DNA of 64,000 nt from Vineibacter terrae (lineage in GTDB: Bacteria; Pseudomonadota; Alphaproteobacteria; Reyranellales; Reyranellaceae): contig NZ_VDUZ01000020.1 in NCBI RefSeq assembly GCF_008039615.1, positions 62,001 to 126,000 on the forward strand, given 5' to 3'. A program made the translations under genes and the position numbers. Under the pieces are notes generated by a model, which worked only from the letters and a program-made list of their open reading frames with translations, did not search any database and was not told the origin of the DNA. Shown piece after piece: positions 43,933-53,066 of the stretch (positions are counted from its first letter, which is position 1; each line of letters begins with the position of its first letter).

Positions 43933-45666
43933 ATGACGCCCACGCCGACGCGAAACGCCGCCCTGCCCTTTCGGCGCGGGGGGTTCGGGTGCCTCGCCGA
44001 GGCGCTCGACTATGCCGCGCGTGGGGAGACGGGCGTCAGCTTCTTCGACGCGCGCGGCCGGCTGACCGCGGCGCTGCCCTGGCGGGAGGCGCAGGCTGGC
44101 GCCCATGTCTTCGCCCGCCGGTTGATCGGCGCCGGCTTCGCGGTCGGCGACCGGCTGCTGATCACGGCCGAGACCTGGCCCGGGTTCGTGATCGCGTTCT
44201 TCGGCGCCCAGTATGCCGGATTGCTGCCGGTGCCGGTGTCGCTGCCCGCCGGATTGGGTGCGCGTGACGCCTATATCGAGCAGCTCCGACGGCAGCTCGA
44301 GGCGTCAGGCGCGGTGGCGGCGTTGTCGGTCGATTCGATGGCGGGCTATCTCGCCACTGCGGCCGAAGGGTCGTCGGTGCGGCTGGTCGGGCCCATGGCG
44401 GCGTTCGAGACGTTGCCGGAAAAGGCGGTCGACCTGCGGCCGCTGACGGCGGGCGAACGTTGCTACCTGCAATTTTCATCCGGCAGCACGCGTTTCCCGC
44501 TGGGTGTCGATATCCGCCAGGACCGGCTGATGGCCAATATCGATGCCGCGCTCTCGTCGCAGGGGTCCGACATCCGCCCCGATGACCATGCCGTGAGCTG
44601 GCTGCCCTGGTACCACGACATGGGGCTGATCGGCTTTCTGCTGGCAGCGGTCTGCTCCCAGCGGTCGGCCGACGTGATGCCGGCCGGCGAGTTCGCGCGC
44701 CGACCCCTGCAGTGGCTGGCGCTGGCGGCGCAGCGCGGCGCCAGCATCACCTACAGTCCCAGCTTCGGCTACGATCTGGCGGCGCGGCGGGCGCAGACGC
44801 AATCGCCGGCCGGCCTCGACCTGTCGCGCCTGCGCCTGGCCGGCATCGGTGCCGACATGATCCAGGCGCCTGTGCTGCGCCGGTTCAGCGAGACCTTCGC
44901 GCCGGCAGGCTTCGATCCGCGCGCCTTCGTGCCGTGCTACGGCATGGCGGAAGTCTGCGTCGGCTTGACGTTCTCGCCGCTCGATCGCGGGTTCCTGACC
45001 GACACGGTCGATCGCGCCGCGCTGGTCGAGCGCAACGTCGCCGAGCCGGCCAGCGGCGCCAACGCGCGCGAGCTCGTGGTGTGCGGCCGGCCATTGCCCG
45101 GCCACACGGTCGAGATCCGTGACGAGCACGGCAAGCCCCTGGGCGAGCGCCGGGTCGGCCGAATCTTCGCCCGCGGCCCCAGCGTCATGCCGGGGTATTT
45201 CGGCGCGCCGGAAGCCACCGCCGAGGTGCTGAAGGACGGCTGGCTCGACACCGGCGACCTCGGCTACTGGCGCGAGGGCGAGATCGTCGTCACTGGCCGC
45301 GCCAAGGATCTGATCATCGTCAACGGCCGCAACATCTGGCCGCAGGACATCGAATGGGCGGTCGAGGCCATCGCGCCGCTGCGGCGCGGCGATGCCTGCG
45401 CCTTCTCGGTCCAGGGCGACGACGGCGCCGAGCAGGTCGTGGTCGTGGTCCAGTCATGGCCCATGGAGGCTGATGCCCGCGCGGCGCTGAGCGCCGCCAT
45501 CGCCCAGAAGGTGAAGGAGACCGTCGGGATCGACGGCACGGTGCAGCTGATCCTGCCGTCCGTCGGGCTGCCCATGACCTCCTCGGGCAAGCTGAGCCGT
45601 TCGCGCGCGCGCACCCAGTGGCTGGCCGGCGCCTACGAGGACGGCGGCCGCAAGCCCGCGTCATGA
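43933..45666 (+). CDS. aasR: Acyl-AMP/acyl-ACP ligase (AasR type)
   Basis: A 577-residue AMP-forming ligase. The phosphate loop is SSGSTRFPLGV at about 182-192 (the usual lysine-containing TSGTTG...KG is altered), with YGMAEV, DTGDLGYW and GRAKDLIIVNGRNIWPQDIE following. Sequence and position fit the acyl-ACP synthetase that loads fatty acid onto the dedicated carrier protein in bacterial ceramide synthesis. ATG 43933 follows a GAAGA-rich site. Overlaps the next gene by four bases. Confidence 0.87.
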   Translation: MTPTPTRNAALPFRRGGFGCLAEALDYAARGETGVSFFDARGRLTAALPWREAQAGAHVFARRLIGAGFAVGDRLLITAETWPGFVIAFFGAQYAGLLPVPVSLPAGLGARDAYIEQLRRQLEASGAVAALSVDSMAGYLATAAEGSSVRLVGPMAAFETLPEKAVDLRPLTAGERCYLQFSSGSTRFPLGVDIRQDRLMANIDAALSSQGSDIRPDDHAVSWLPWYHDMGLIGFLLAAVCSQRSADVMPAGEFARRPLQWLALAAQRGASITYSPSFGYDLAARRAQTQSPAGLDLSRLRLAGIGADMIQAPVLRRFSETFAPAGFDPRAFVPCYGMAEVCVGLTFSPLDRGFLTDTVDRAALVERNVAEPASGANARELVVCGRPLPGHTVEIRDEHGKPLGERRVGRIFARGPSVMPGYFGAPEATAEVLKDGWLDTGDLGYWREGEIVVTGRAKDLIIVNGRNIWPQDIEWAVEAIAPLRRGDACAFSVQGDDGAEQVVVVVQSWPMEADARAALSAAIAQKVKETVGIDGTVQLILPSVGLPMTSSGKLSRSRARTQWLAGAYEDGGRKPAS

Positions 45667-46610
45667 GCGCCCTGGTCGCGGTCACGGGTGCCACCGGCTT
45701 CATCGGCCAACACCTGATCGCGATGCTGGCCGCCAACGGCGTGCGCCAGCGCCTGCTGGTCCGACGCCTGCCAGCCCTCCCGGCCACATCCTCCCCTGAG
45801 GCGATCGAGCTGGTGGTGGGCGACCTTGGCGACAAGGCAGCCCTGCGCCGGCTGGTCGACGGCGCCGACGTCGTGATCCACCTGGCCGGCGCCATCAAGG
45901 CTGTCCATCGGGCCGATTTCTTCCGCTTCAACGCACAGGCAGTGCATGATCTGCTGGCTGCAGCCGCGGCGGTCGGCGGGACGGCGCGGGTCATCCTGGT
46001 CTCGTCCCTGGCGGCGCGCGCGCCCGGCCTGTCCGACTACGCGGCCAGCAAGCGCGCCGGGGAGGATTGCCTGGTCGCAGCCGCGCCGGCGCCCGGCTGG
46101 CTCGCCGTGCGGGCACCGGCCGTCTATGGGCCGGGCGATCGCGAGACCTTGGCATTCTTTCGCTGTGTGAAACGAGGCCTGGCGCCGGTCCCGGGTGCCG
46201 GCCGCGGCCGACTGTCGCTGATCCATGTCGGCGACCTGTGCCGGGTGCTCCTGGCCGCGGTGTCCCGTCCGACGCAGAGCGGGGTCTACGAGATCGACGA
46301 CGGGACTGCCGCCGGCTACAGCTTGGCCGACATGGCGGGCGCCGCCGCCGGCGTCCTGGGCAGCCGGCCGCGGACCATCGGGGTGCCGCGGGCGCTGATG
46401 ACGGGTGTGGCAGGCGTGCAACAGATGGTCGCCCGGCTGACGGGACGGCCGGCGATCCTGAGCCTGGGCAAGGTCCGCGAGATCTTCCATGACGACTGGG
46501 TCGTCACCGATCGGCGCCTGATGCAGGCGCTGGGAATCGTGCCGAATTTCGATCTGCGGCTCGGATTCGAGGACACGATTCTGTGGTATTTGCGCCACAG
46601 GTGGCTGTAG
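45663..46610 (+). CDS. cerR: NAD-dependent epimerase/reductase (CerR type, ketosphinganine or ketoceramide reductase)
   Basis: A 315-residue SDR-fold protein. NAD site VTGATGFIGQHL at 7-18, then catalytic YAASK near 124-128 and VYGPGD. Bacterial sphingolipid clusters carry such an epimerase-like gene next to spt and acpR, shown in Caulobacter to reduce 3-ketosphinganine or 3-ketoceramide. ATG 45663 overlaps the ligase stop by four bases. The 93-base gap after it is A+T-rich and may hold a promoter. Confidence 0.87.
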   Translation: MSALVAVTGATGFIGQHLIAMLAANGVRQRLLVRRLPALPATSSPEAIELVVGDLGDKAALRRLVDGADVVIHLAGAIKAVHRADFFRFNAQAVHDLLAAAAAVGGTARVILVSSLAARAPGLSDYAASKRAGEDCLVAAAPAPGWLAVRAPAVYGPGDRETLAFFRCVKRGLAPVPGAGRGRLSLIHVGDLCRVLLAAVSRPTQSGVYEIDDGTAAGYSLADMAGAAAGVLGSRPRTIGVPRALMTGVAGVQQMVARLTGRPAILSLGKVREIFHDDWVVTDRRLMQALGIVPNFDLRLGFEDTILWYLRHRWL

Positions 46611-46703
46611 TGCTGGCGTAACAGAGGGTAACAATTTGTTAATAGCCTGATTTGCCAAGGTTTTGTCCAATGGGGCTCCCTCTTCCGTCAGGGCCCTTGA
46701 GCC
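46611..46703 (+). promoter_or_regulatory. A+T-rich gap, candidate promoter of acpR-spt
   Basis: This 93-base gap is unusually A+T-rich for the window (TAACAATTTGTTAATAG at its start, TTTTGTCC near the middle). AACAATTTGTT is a near-palindrome. A separate promoter or operator for the carrier protein and serine palmitoyltransferase is likely but no clear -35/-10 pair can be fixed. Confidence 0.35.
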
Positions 46704-47015
46704 ATGCGCAGCGCACACAAGTTCAAAGTCTACGACTTCACCGAGACCGTGCCGGGCGACTCCGATACGCCGGCCCGCGAGCAGGTGGTCGCCGAGATCG
46801 TCCAACGTCTGGAACCGTTCCGGGTTGATTCCCGGCCGGTGGTCGGGGCGACCGTCATCACCAAGGATCTGAATATCGACTCGCTGGCCGTGATGGACAT
46901 GGTCATGGAGCTCGAGGATCGGTTCGACATCTCGATACCGCTCAACGACGTCGCCGAGATCCACACCGTGGACGAGCTGGCGGACGCGGTCCTGCGCAAG
47001 ATCGGGGGCCATTGA
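46704..47015 (+). CDS. acpR: Specialised acyl carrier protein
   Basis: A 103-residue acyl carrier protein. The phosphopantetheine serine is Ser60 in LNIDSLAVMDMVMELEDRF, and the later IPLNDVAEIHTVDELADAV is helix III/IV. It has about twenty extra N-terminal residues relative to FabACP. Followed by spt after three bases, it is the dedicated acyl-donor carrier for sphinganine synthesis by analogy with Caulobacter. Confidence 0.9.
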   Translation: MRSAHKFKVYDFTETVPGDSDTPAREQVVAEIVQRLEPFRVDSRPVVGATVITKDLNIDSLAVMDMVMELEDRFDISIPLNDVAEIHTVDELADAVLRKIGGH

Positions 47016-47018
47016 ATC

Positions 47019-48236
47019 ATGGGTATCTTGGATCGCCACCTGCATCTCCTGGAGACGCACCGGGCGATGCAGGCGACCGGCGCTGATCCGCTCGTGGTGA
47101 TGGAGCGGGTGCTGTCGCCGACCGAGGCTGTCATCAACGGCCGCCGGACGTTGCTGGTGGGCACCAACAACTATTTCGGCCTGACCTTCGACAAGGCCTG
47201 CATCGAGGCTGCGATCGAGGCGACCCGCGCCGAGGGCACCGGCACGACCGGCTCGCGCACGGCCAACGGCACCTATGCGCAGCACGCCGCGCTCGAGGCC
47301 GAGATGGCCGAGTTCTACGGCAAGAAGCATTGCATGGTGATGACCACCGGGTATCAGGCGAATCTGGGCATCATCTCGACGCTGGTCGGCGAAGGTGACT
47401 ACCTTGTCATCGACGCCGACAGCCATGCCTCGATCTACGATGCCTGCAAGCAGACCCAGGCCACCATCATCCGCTTCCGGCACAACGACCCGGCCAGCCT
47501 GGAGGCGCGTCTGCGCCGCCTGAAGGACGAGCCGGGCAACAAGCTGGTGGTGGTCGAGGGCATCTATTCGATGCTGGGCGACACGGCGCCGCTGAAGGCG
47601 TTCGTCGAGGTCACCAAGCGCTACGGCGGCTACATCCTGGTCGACGAGGCCCATTCGCTGGGCGCGCTGGGCGAGCGCGGTCGCGGCCTGGTCGAGGAGG
47701 CCGGCGTGCTCGACGAGGTCGACTTCGTCGTCGGCACCTTCTCCAAGACCCTGGGCGCCATCGGCGGCTTCTGCGTCTCCGACGTCGAGGGCTTCGAGGC
47801 GCTGCGCGTCGCGACGCGGGCCTACATGTTCACCGCGTCGCTGCCGCCCTCGATCGTGGCCTCGGTCCGCGCCGCGCTGAAGATCGTGCGCAAGGACGGC
47901 GCCGTGCTGCGCAAGCGGCTGTGGGACAACGTCGCCACGCTGTATGACGGCCTGGCCAAGGCCGGCTTCCGGCTGGGCCCGGAGCACGGGCCCGTGGTCG
48001 CCGTCGTGATGCCCGACCAGATGACGACGGTCGGCGTGTGGCAGGCGCTGATGGAGGCCGGCATCTACGTCAACGTGGCGGTGCCGCCGGCGACGCCGGG
48101 CGGCCTGTGCCTGCTGCGCTGCTCGTTGTCGGCCGCCCATTCGCGCGGCCAGCTCCAGCACATGGTCGAGGTTCTGGCCGAGGTCGGCCATCGCTTCGGC
48201 GTGCTGCCTCAGGAGCGCTCTGCCGCCGTGGCGTGA
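47019..48236 (+). CDS. spt: Serine palmitoyltransferase
   Basis: A 405-residue alpha-oxoamine synthase. PLP lysine 243 in GTFSKTLGAIGG, DEAH at 209-212, HND-like GTTGSRTANGTYAQH near 75-90. Its nearest relatives by context are AONS/KBL-type enzymes; the ACP, epimerase and ligase beside it make serine palmitoyltransferase (serine plus acyl-ACP to 3-ketosphinganine) the best call over ALAS or 7-KAP synthase. LysE gene follows by five bases. Confidence 0.88.
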   Translation: MGILDRHLHLLETHRAMQATGADPLVVMERVLSPTEAVINGRRTLLVGTNNYFGLTFDKACIEAAIEATRAEGTGTTGSRTANGTYAQHAALEAEMAEFYGKKHCMVMTTGYQANLGIISTLVGEGDYLVIDADSHASIYDACKQTQATIIRFRHNDPASLEARLRRLKDEPGNKLVVVEGIYSMLGDTAPLKAFVEVTKRYGGYILVDEAHSLGALGERGRGLVEEAGVLDEVDFVVGTFSKTLGAIGGFCVSDVEGFEALRVATRAYMFTASLPPSIVASVRAALKIVRKDGAVLRKRLWDNVATLYDGLAKAGFRLGPEHGPVVAVVMPDQMTTVGVWQALMEAGIYVNVAVPPATPGGLCLLRCSLSAAHSRGQLQHMVEVLAEVGHRFGVLPQERSAAVA

Positions 48237-48241
48237 TCGCC

Positions 48242-48883
48242 ATGGACATGTCGCTCCTGTCCGCGGCGGCGCTGGCCGGCTTCGTCTACGGCATCACACC
48301 CGGGCCGGGCGTCCTGGCCGTGCTGGGCATCGGCGCGGGGCAGGGGCGGCGTGCCGGCGCCGCCTTTCTCGCCGGCCATCTCGTGGGCGATGTGTTGTGG
48401 GCGAGCATCGCGCTGGTGGCGATCATCGGCGTCGCCGCCATCGGCCCGCTCGTGTTCGACATCCTGGGCCTGATCAGCGGCATCTATCTGTTCTGGCTGG
48501 GATGGCGCGCGGTGCGCGTGTCGCGTTCATCCGATGGCGTCGCCGCCGCCCCGGTGCGCAATCCCCTGCTGCACGGGACCATCTTCGGCCTCACCAATCC
48601 GAAGGCCTACCCGGTTGCGGTCGCGACCTTCACGGCGCTGCTCTCGGCCAAGGCAGGCCTTCTCACGTGGAGCATGCTGCCGGTCCTGGTCGTGGCAAGC
48701 TGCGTCGGCGGCCTGATGGCCTATGCGATCCTTGTCGCCGTCGTCGGCGCTGAAGCGGTGCGCCGCTCGTACCGGCGGCACGAAATTCTGATCACGCGCA
48801 TGTCGGGCGTTCTGTTCATCGGCTTCGCCATTCATGCGCTGCTGCATGCCGCGCCGGGGCTGCTGCCGCGCCGCCCGGCATAG
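48242..48883 (+). CDS. LysE/RhtB family exporter
   Basis: A 213-residue membrane protein with six hydrophobic segments and the family's start FVYGITPGPGVLAVLGIGAGQG. A middle GLTNPKAYPVAVATFTALL is the NPK segment typical of LysE/RhtB. These export amino acids; the neighbourhood suggests a by-product or headgroup precursor. Ends just before a hairpin and converges on the nucleotidyltransferase-like gene. Confidence 0.88.
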   Translation: MDMSLLSAAALAGFVYGITPGPGVLAVLGIGAGQGRRAGAAFLAGHLVGDVLWASIALVAIIGVAAIGPLVFDILGLISGIYLFWLGWRAVRVSRSSDGVAAAPVRNPLLHGTIFGLTNPKAYPVAVATFTALLSAKAGLLTWSMLPVLVVASCVGGLMAYAILVAVVGAEAVRRSYRRHEILITRMSGVLFIGFAIHALLHAAPGLLPRRPA

Positions 48884-48897
48884 CCGCCGCGTTGCCT

Positions 48898-48921
48898 GCC
48901 GGCGCGTCCGACAGCGCCGGC
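48898..48921. terminator. GC-rich hairpin between converging genes
   Basis: GCCGGCGC (48898-48905) pairs with GCGCCGGC (48914-48921) over an 8-base loop, followed by TCTTAT on the plus strand. It fills the 40-base gap. Confidence 0.55.
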
Positions 48922-48923
48922 TC

Positions 48924-49922
48924 TTATCGGAATGCGCCCTTGCGCCAATAGCGCACCGCCAGCACCGGCGAGGCCAGCAGCGGGTGCCGGCGCTGCCAGT
49001 CGCTCATGTCGATGCGCACGCCCGAGTGACGCTGGATCTTCCAGGCGACATAATCGGCGCCGCCCTCGAAGGTGAACACCGCCTTCATGAGCCGCAGCAC
49101 GTTGAGCGTCTTGCCCAGCCAGCGTCGCCGCAACCACGCGCGCCGCGCGCGACCCTGCGCGGCGGCGTCGGCCACCGGCGCGAAGCGGCCGTCGGCGTCG
49201 ACCATCACCGTGAAGCCGGCGGCAACCAGCGCCGCCGGGGTCAGCGTCGCATAGCGCGCGGCGTTCGCGTCATGGACCTGGGCCGGCCGCGCCGCCGATT
49301 CGGGCCGCAGCTCGGCGCCGTAGCTTTCGGCGAAGGCGCGCACCCACAGCGTGCGGGCATCGAAAGGTGCCGCGAGCAGCGGCGCCGTCGCCCTCACCGT
49401 GGCGATCACGGCGTCGGTCAGGGCGTCGATGAGCGCATCGCGGGTGCCGGCGCGGCGCGCGAACGGCACGGCGGTCGGCTGGCAGAAGCGGCCCCAGAAA
49501 TAGTTCTGCAGCGTGCCGGCCTGCACGAAGCGGCGGAACTGCGCCAGCGTCACGATGGCGTATTTGCAGCGCACGCGGCCGCCATCGTACGGCACTTCCA
49601 GGTAGAAGACGTTGGGCGGCAGCAGCCGGTTGCCCAGCGCCGCAATTGCGTTCGCGTTGGCCCGCCGCAGATCGTCGACGACGGCATAGAAATCCATGAG
49701 CTGCTCGCCGGCGGCGCCGGGGCCGACCACGGCGGCATCGCCGTGGTCGGCCGGCCGCAGGCATGAGCCATAGAACAGGGTTGCGACCAGGCAGTCCTTA
49801 TGGCGCATCGCGATGGCATCGCTCATGGCGCGTGCCGGCGCGTTCACCGTCTGGTCGGCCTCGCGCGCCAGCAGGGCTCGTAGCGCCGCGCGGGCCTCGT
49901 CGCGGCCGGCCATCGCGGTCAT
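48924..49922 (-). CDS. Nucleotidyltransferase-like protein
   Basis: A 332-residue protein of unknown family. FYGSCLRPADHGD at about residues 47-60 followed by DFYAVVDDLRRAN looks like the GS...DxD region of the polymerase-beta nucleotidyltransferase fold, although the acidic pair is not textbook. The C-terminal LNVLRLMKAVFTFEGGADYVAWKIQRHSGV has no family I know. ATG 49922 overlaps the stop of the CDP-alcohol phosphotransferase gene (ATGA), so the two products likely work together, perhaps supplying its activated substrate. Confidence 0.65.
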   Translation of the reverse strand: MTAMAGRDEARAALRALLAREADQTVNAPARAMSDAIAMRHKDCLVATLFYGSCLRPADHGDAAVVGPGAAGEQLMDFYAVVDDLRRANANAIAALGNRLLPPNVFYLEVPYDGGRVRCKYAIVTLAQFRRFVQAGTLQNYFWGRFCQPTAVPFARRAGTRDALIDALTDAVIATVRATAPLLAAPFDARTLWVRAFAESYGAELRPESAARPAQVHDANAARYATLTPAALVAAGFTVMVDADGRFAPVADAAAQGRARRAWLRRRWLGKTLNVLRLMKAVFTFEGGADYVAWKIQRHSGVRIDMSDWQRRHPLLASPVLAVRYWRKGAFR

Positions 49923-51103
49923 GCCGCCGCGCCGGAACCGGCGAGATAGGACGCGACGGGCCGGCCCCGCCGGCGTTCGGCGAAGGCCTGCAGGATGCGC
50001 ACGGCATGGAAGCCGATGCACAGCGCGGTCCAGATCGCGACGGCGGCCAGGCCGATGTCGGGGCGGCCGGCCAGCGTGAACACCGACAGGATGATCAGGT
50101 TCGGATTGCGCCGCGCCGTGACCAGCCGCGACAGGGCATCGATCCGCCGCCAGGTGAACATCTCGAACTTGAAGGCCCACAGGAAGATGCCTTCCTCGAG
50201 GCGGCCCAGCACATAGCCGGCCAGCACGACCCACATCGCCAGCTGCATGCCGGGCAGCGGCGCGAACGGCAGCGTGCCCAGGCCCCAGTACCAGGCGAAC
50301 CACCAGAAGGGCGGATGCACCAGATCGGTGCCGTGGTCGAAGACATTGCCCCATTTCGACGAGGTCAGCGTCACGCGTGCCAGCTTGCCGTCGACGGTAT
50401 CGAGGAAGCACATCGCCCAAGCGAACAGCAGCCCGGTCAGGAACCAGCCGAACCAGAACAGCACCGTGGCGGCCACGACGCACAGGAAGCTGAGCAGGGT
50501 CACGGCGTTGGGCGAGATGCCGTGCGCCGCGCACCACCGCGTCGCGACCAGCGCCGGCGCCGGCCACACGTGCTTGGTGACGATATCCGTCAGGCCCTTG
50601 TAGGAGGCCATGAACATGTGGTGCTCGATCGCTGCCACCGGCATGTCCTTGGCCGAGAGCACATAGGGCGGCACGTTGTTGCGCAGGTTCTTGCGATACG
50701 ACACGCCCAGCGACTGCGGCGTGATCGCGCGCAGGCCCAGCGCCTCGGCATCGGTAGCAGTGGCGTCCGGTGCCGACAGCAGGCGGTAGGCTTCGGCCGC
50801 CTTCTGCGCCGGCACCGCGGCCGCCACGGGCCGCTGCGAGCCGGGCGCCAGCAGCGCCACGTCCTGCCGCTCCACCAGCGGCCGGGCCAGGGCGTCGTCG
50901 AAGACATGATCGGCGCGCAGCAGCACGACCAGCCCCTGGTCGGGCCAGCCAGCGCCGTCGTCGCGGATTTCGTTCGCGCCGACGCGTGCGAACATCCGCC
51001 GGATGCGCTCCAGCGGCGGCTGCGAGAAGGGCTGCGCCGCGGCGCGGCCGACCAGGCAGATGGTCGGCGGACGGGCAGGGGTGTCGGATCGGGTGTCGGT
51101 CAC
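49919..51103 (-). CDS. CDP-alcohol phosphotransferase with degenerate N-terminal domain (copy A)
   Basis: About 394 residues. The C-terminal half has the CDP-OH-P motif with D235, D238, G239, A242, R243, G252, D256 and D260, followed by LVHPPFWW and several membrane segments. The N-terminal 130 residues look like a decayed sugar-nucleotidyltransferase domain. The start is uncertain: GTG 51103 is chosen because the coding pattern begins there; no clear ribosome site, and ATG 51232 is possible. In a sphingolipid locus it may transfer a phospho-alcohol headgroup to ceramide or diacylglycerol. Confidence 0.8.
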   Translation of the reverse strand: MTDTRSDTPARPPTICLVGRAAAQPFSQPPLERIRRMFARVGANEIRDDGAGWPDQGLVVLLRADHVFDDALARPLVERQDVALLAPGSQRPVAAAVPAQKAAEAYRLLSAPDATATDAEALGLRAITPQSLGVSYRKNLRNNVPPYVLSAKDMPVAAIEHHMFMASYKGLTDIVTKHVWPAPALVATRWCAAHGISPNAVTLLSFLCVVAATVLFWFGWFLTGLLFAWAMCFLDTVDGKLARVTLTSSKWGNVFDHGTDLVHPPFWWFAWYWGLGTLPFAPLPGMQLAMWVVLAGYVLGRLEEGIFLWAFKFEMFTWRRIDALSRLVTARRNPNLIILSVFTLAGRPDIGLAAVAIWTALCIGFHAVRILQAFAERRRGRPVASYLAGSGAAA

Positions 51104-51246
51104 GGTGTCGGGCGGGGGCAGGGCAGCCGTCGTCGTCGCTTGCGGCCGTTGGCCCAGGTTTAGGCAAGAACGCCGCCAGCCGCAAGAAGCGGCGGTGCGG
51201 CGCGCCGAGGCTCGATTGTGCGGGCCGGCCATGGCACACTGCGGCC

Positions 51247-51552
51247 ATGCGTCACGCGATGACCAAGAGTCCGGACCGCGTGGCCCGTGGCCCGGGCCGC
51301 CCATCCCCGCCGCATGCCGAGGACCGGCCGGCGCCTGCCGTCAGCCTGCTGGCGCTGCAGTTCCTCGCCTGGATCGCGGCGGCGCCGCGCACCCGCGCCG
51401 ATGTCATGGAGGCCTGGCGCAGCACCTGCCCGCGACAGTCGGTCTGGGAAGATACGGTCATCGATGGGCTGGTGACCTTCGGTGACGGTGGACATATCGT
51501 GCTGACGGCGCGCGGCCGGGCAGCGCTGGACGCCGGCGCCGACCGCCATTGA
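51247..51552 (+). CDS. Small conserved-looking protein, winged-helix-like
   Basis: A 101-residue basic protein. After a Pro/Arg-rich start comes LLALQFLAWIAAAPRTRADVMEAWRSTCPRQSVWEDTVIDGLV and a short hairpin HIVLTARGRAAL, which resembles a small winged helix. No family recognised. It diverges from copy A of the phosphotransferase and precedes the metallophosphoesterase by 21 bases. Confidence 0.55.
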   Translation: MRHAMTKSPDRVARGPGRPSPPHAEDRPAPAVSLLALQFLAWIAAAPRTRADVMEAWRSTCPRQSVWEDTVIDGLVTFGDGGHIVLTARGRAALDAGADRH

Positions 51553-51573
51553 GCTGCGCCGGGCCGCCGCATC

Positions 51574-52497
51574 GTGTACACATTCGCGCATCTTTCCGAT
51601 CCACACCTGCCGCTGCCGCCGGTGCGCCCGGGCGAGCTGCTGTCCAAGCGGCTCACGGGCTGGCTGTCCTGGACGCGCCGGCGCCGGCTCATTCATCGGC
51701 CCGAGGCCCTGGCTGCGACGCTGGCCGATGTCCGGGCCGCGAACCCGGATCATATCGTCGTGACCGGCGATATCGCGAACATCTCGACCGCAGCGGAGTT
51801 TCGCCAGGCTTCGGCATGGCTCGCCGACGTCGGGCCACCCGACCGCGTGAGCGCCATCCCCGGCAACCACGATGCCTATGTCCGCACCACCGGTGGTGTC
51901 GGCTTCGAGCAATGGGGCCCTTACCTGGCAGGCGACGGTGCGCCGGCATCGTCGCGCTTTCCCGCCATCCGTCGCCGTGGCCCGGTCGCGTTCGTCGGCC
52001 TCAGCACCGCGGTGCCGATGCCCGTCTTCATCGCCGCCGGCACGCTGGGCGCCGAGCAGATCGCGCGGTTCGAGGCTGTGATGAAGACGCTGGCGGCGGA
52101 GGGGCTGTGCCGCATCGTGCTGATCCACCACCCGCCGCAGATCGGCGGCGCCGGCCCGCGCAAGGGCCTGACGGATGCCGCGGCGTTTCGCGCCGCCATC
52201 GAGCGGGTCGGCGCCGAGCTGATCCTGCATGGCCACAATCACCGCACCCAGCTCGGCCGGATCGTGACGCCCGATGGCGGCGTGCCCGTGCTGGGGGCGG
52301 CGTCCGCGTCGGCGGCACCCAAGGCGATGCGCTATGCCGGGGGCTACAACCTGATCCGGGTGGCGCCGCAGCACGACGGCTGGGCGATCGACGTCGAGGT
52401 CCGCGTCATCAACGGCGACCTCGCGGGCTGCGCTGCCGGGCAGCGATTCCGGCTGCTGGCCCCGCGACCGGTCGTCGCGCCGGCGCAGGCGGCGTGA
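51574..52497 (+). CDS. Metallophosphoesterase
   Basis: A 307-residue calcineurin-like phosphoesterase. All motifs are present: HLSDPHL near residue 6, VVTGDIANIS, IPGNHDAY, LIHHPP and HGHNHRTQ. GTG 51574 is the start; no ATG lies upstream in frame. It may hydrolyse a lipid or nucleotide phosphate in the sphingolipid locus, for example removing phosphate from a headgroup intermediate, but that is inference. Confidence 0.9.
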   Translation: MYTFAHLSDPHLPLPPVRPGELLSKRLTGWLSWTRRRRLIHRPEALAATLADVRAANPDHIVVTGDIANISTAAEFRQASAWLADVGPPDRVSAIPGNHDAYVRTTGGVGFEQWGPYLAGDGAPASSRFPAIRRRGPVAFVGLSTAVPMPVFIAAGTLGAEQIARFEAVMKTLAAEGLCRIVLIHHPPQIGGAGPRKGLTDAAAFRAAIERVGAELILHGHNHRTQLGRIVTPDGGVPVLGAASASAAPKAMRYAGGYNLIRVAPQHDGWAIDVEVRVINGDLAGCAAGQRFRLLAPRPVVAPAQAA

Positions 52498-52607
52498 CGT
52501 ACACTGCGTTGTCTTTTGCGAGCATATCGCCTACCACGCCGTCCGGACGGGTGCGATAGGCTGACCAGTCCCGCCGTCCGCCCCTATGAGAGCCAGGAAC
52601 CACAACA

Positions 52608-53054
52608 ATGGCCACGCCCAACGTCACCATGAGCAAGTTCGGCTATCCCGCGAGCGTGATCGCGGAGACGGCGTGCTGGAGCGTGCAGGTGCGGCCGGCA
52701 CAGGCGACGCTGGGGGCGCTGGTGCTGGTGTGCAAGGAGCCGGCAGCGACCTTTTCCGACATCAGCGCCCAGGCGCACGCCGAGATGAAGCCGCTGGTCG
52801 AACAGATCGAGTGCTGCCTCAAAAAAGCCTTCGCGTACGACAAGATCAACTGGCTCATGCTGATGATGGTCGACCCCGACGTGCATTTCCACGTGCTGCC
52901 GCGATATGCCGGTCCGCGCGCCTTCGGCGGACTCGATTTCACCGACCCGGGCTGGCCGGCGGCGCCCAATATCGGCTTCAATCCGCCGCTGGGCCCCACC
53001 ACCCTCGCCGACCTTGCCGCGCACCTCAAGCGCGTGTGGGCCGAGGCCGCCTGA
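52608..53054 (+). CDS. HIT family nucleotide hydrolase/transferase
   Basis: A 148-residue protein with the HIT motif in the form DVHFHVLPRY at about residues 90-99. The first His of the usual HxHxH is Asp; the middle nucleophile and last His are kept. The preceding INWLMLMMVDP matches HIT relatives of eukaryotic and alphaproteobacterial origin. CCAGGAACC precedes the ATG. It could cleave a nucleotide-linked intermediate of headgroup synthesis. Confidence 0.85.
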   Translation: MATPNVTMSKFGYPASVIAETACWSVQVRPAQATLGALVLVCKEPAATFSDISAQAHAEMKPLVEQIECCLKKAFAYDKINWLMLMMVDPDVHFHVLPRYAGPRAFGGLDFTDPGWPAAPNIGFNPPLGPTTLADLAAHLKRVWAEAA

Positions 53055-53066
53055 CGGGCGCCGGTC

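Noticed and set aside
52539..52550. 12-base palindrome CCGTCCGGACGG between the phosphoesterase and HIT genes
   Set aside because: Short GC palindromes are expected by chance in this base composition; no partner site found.
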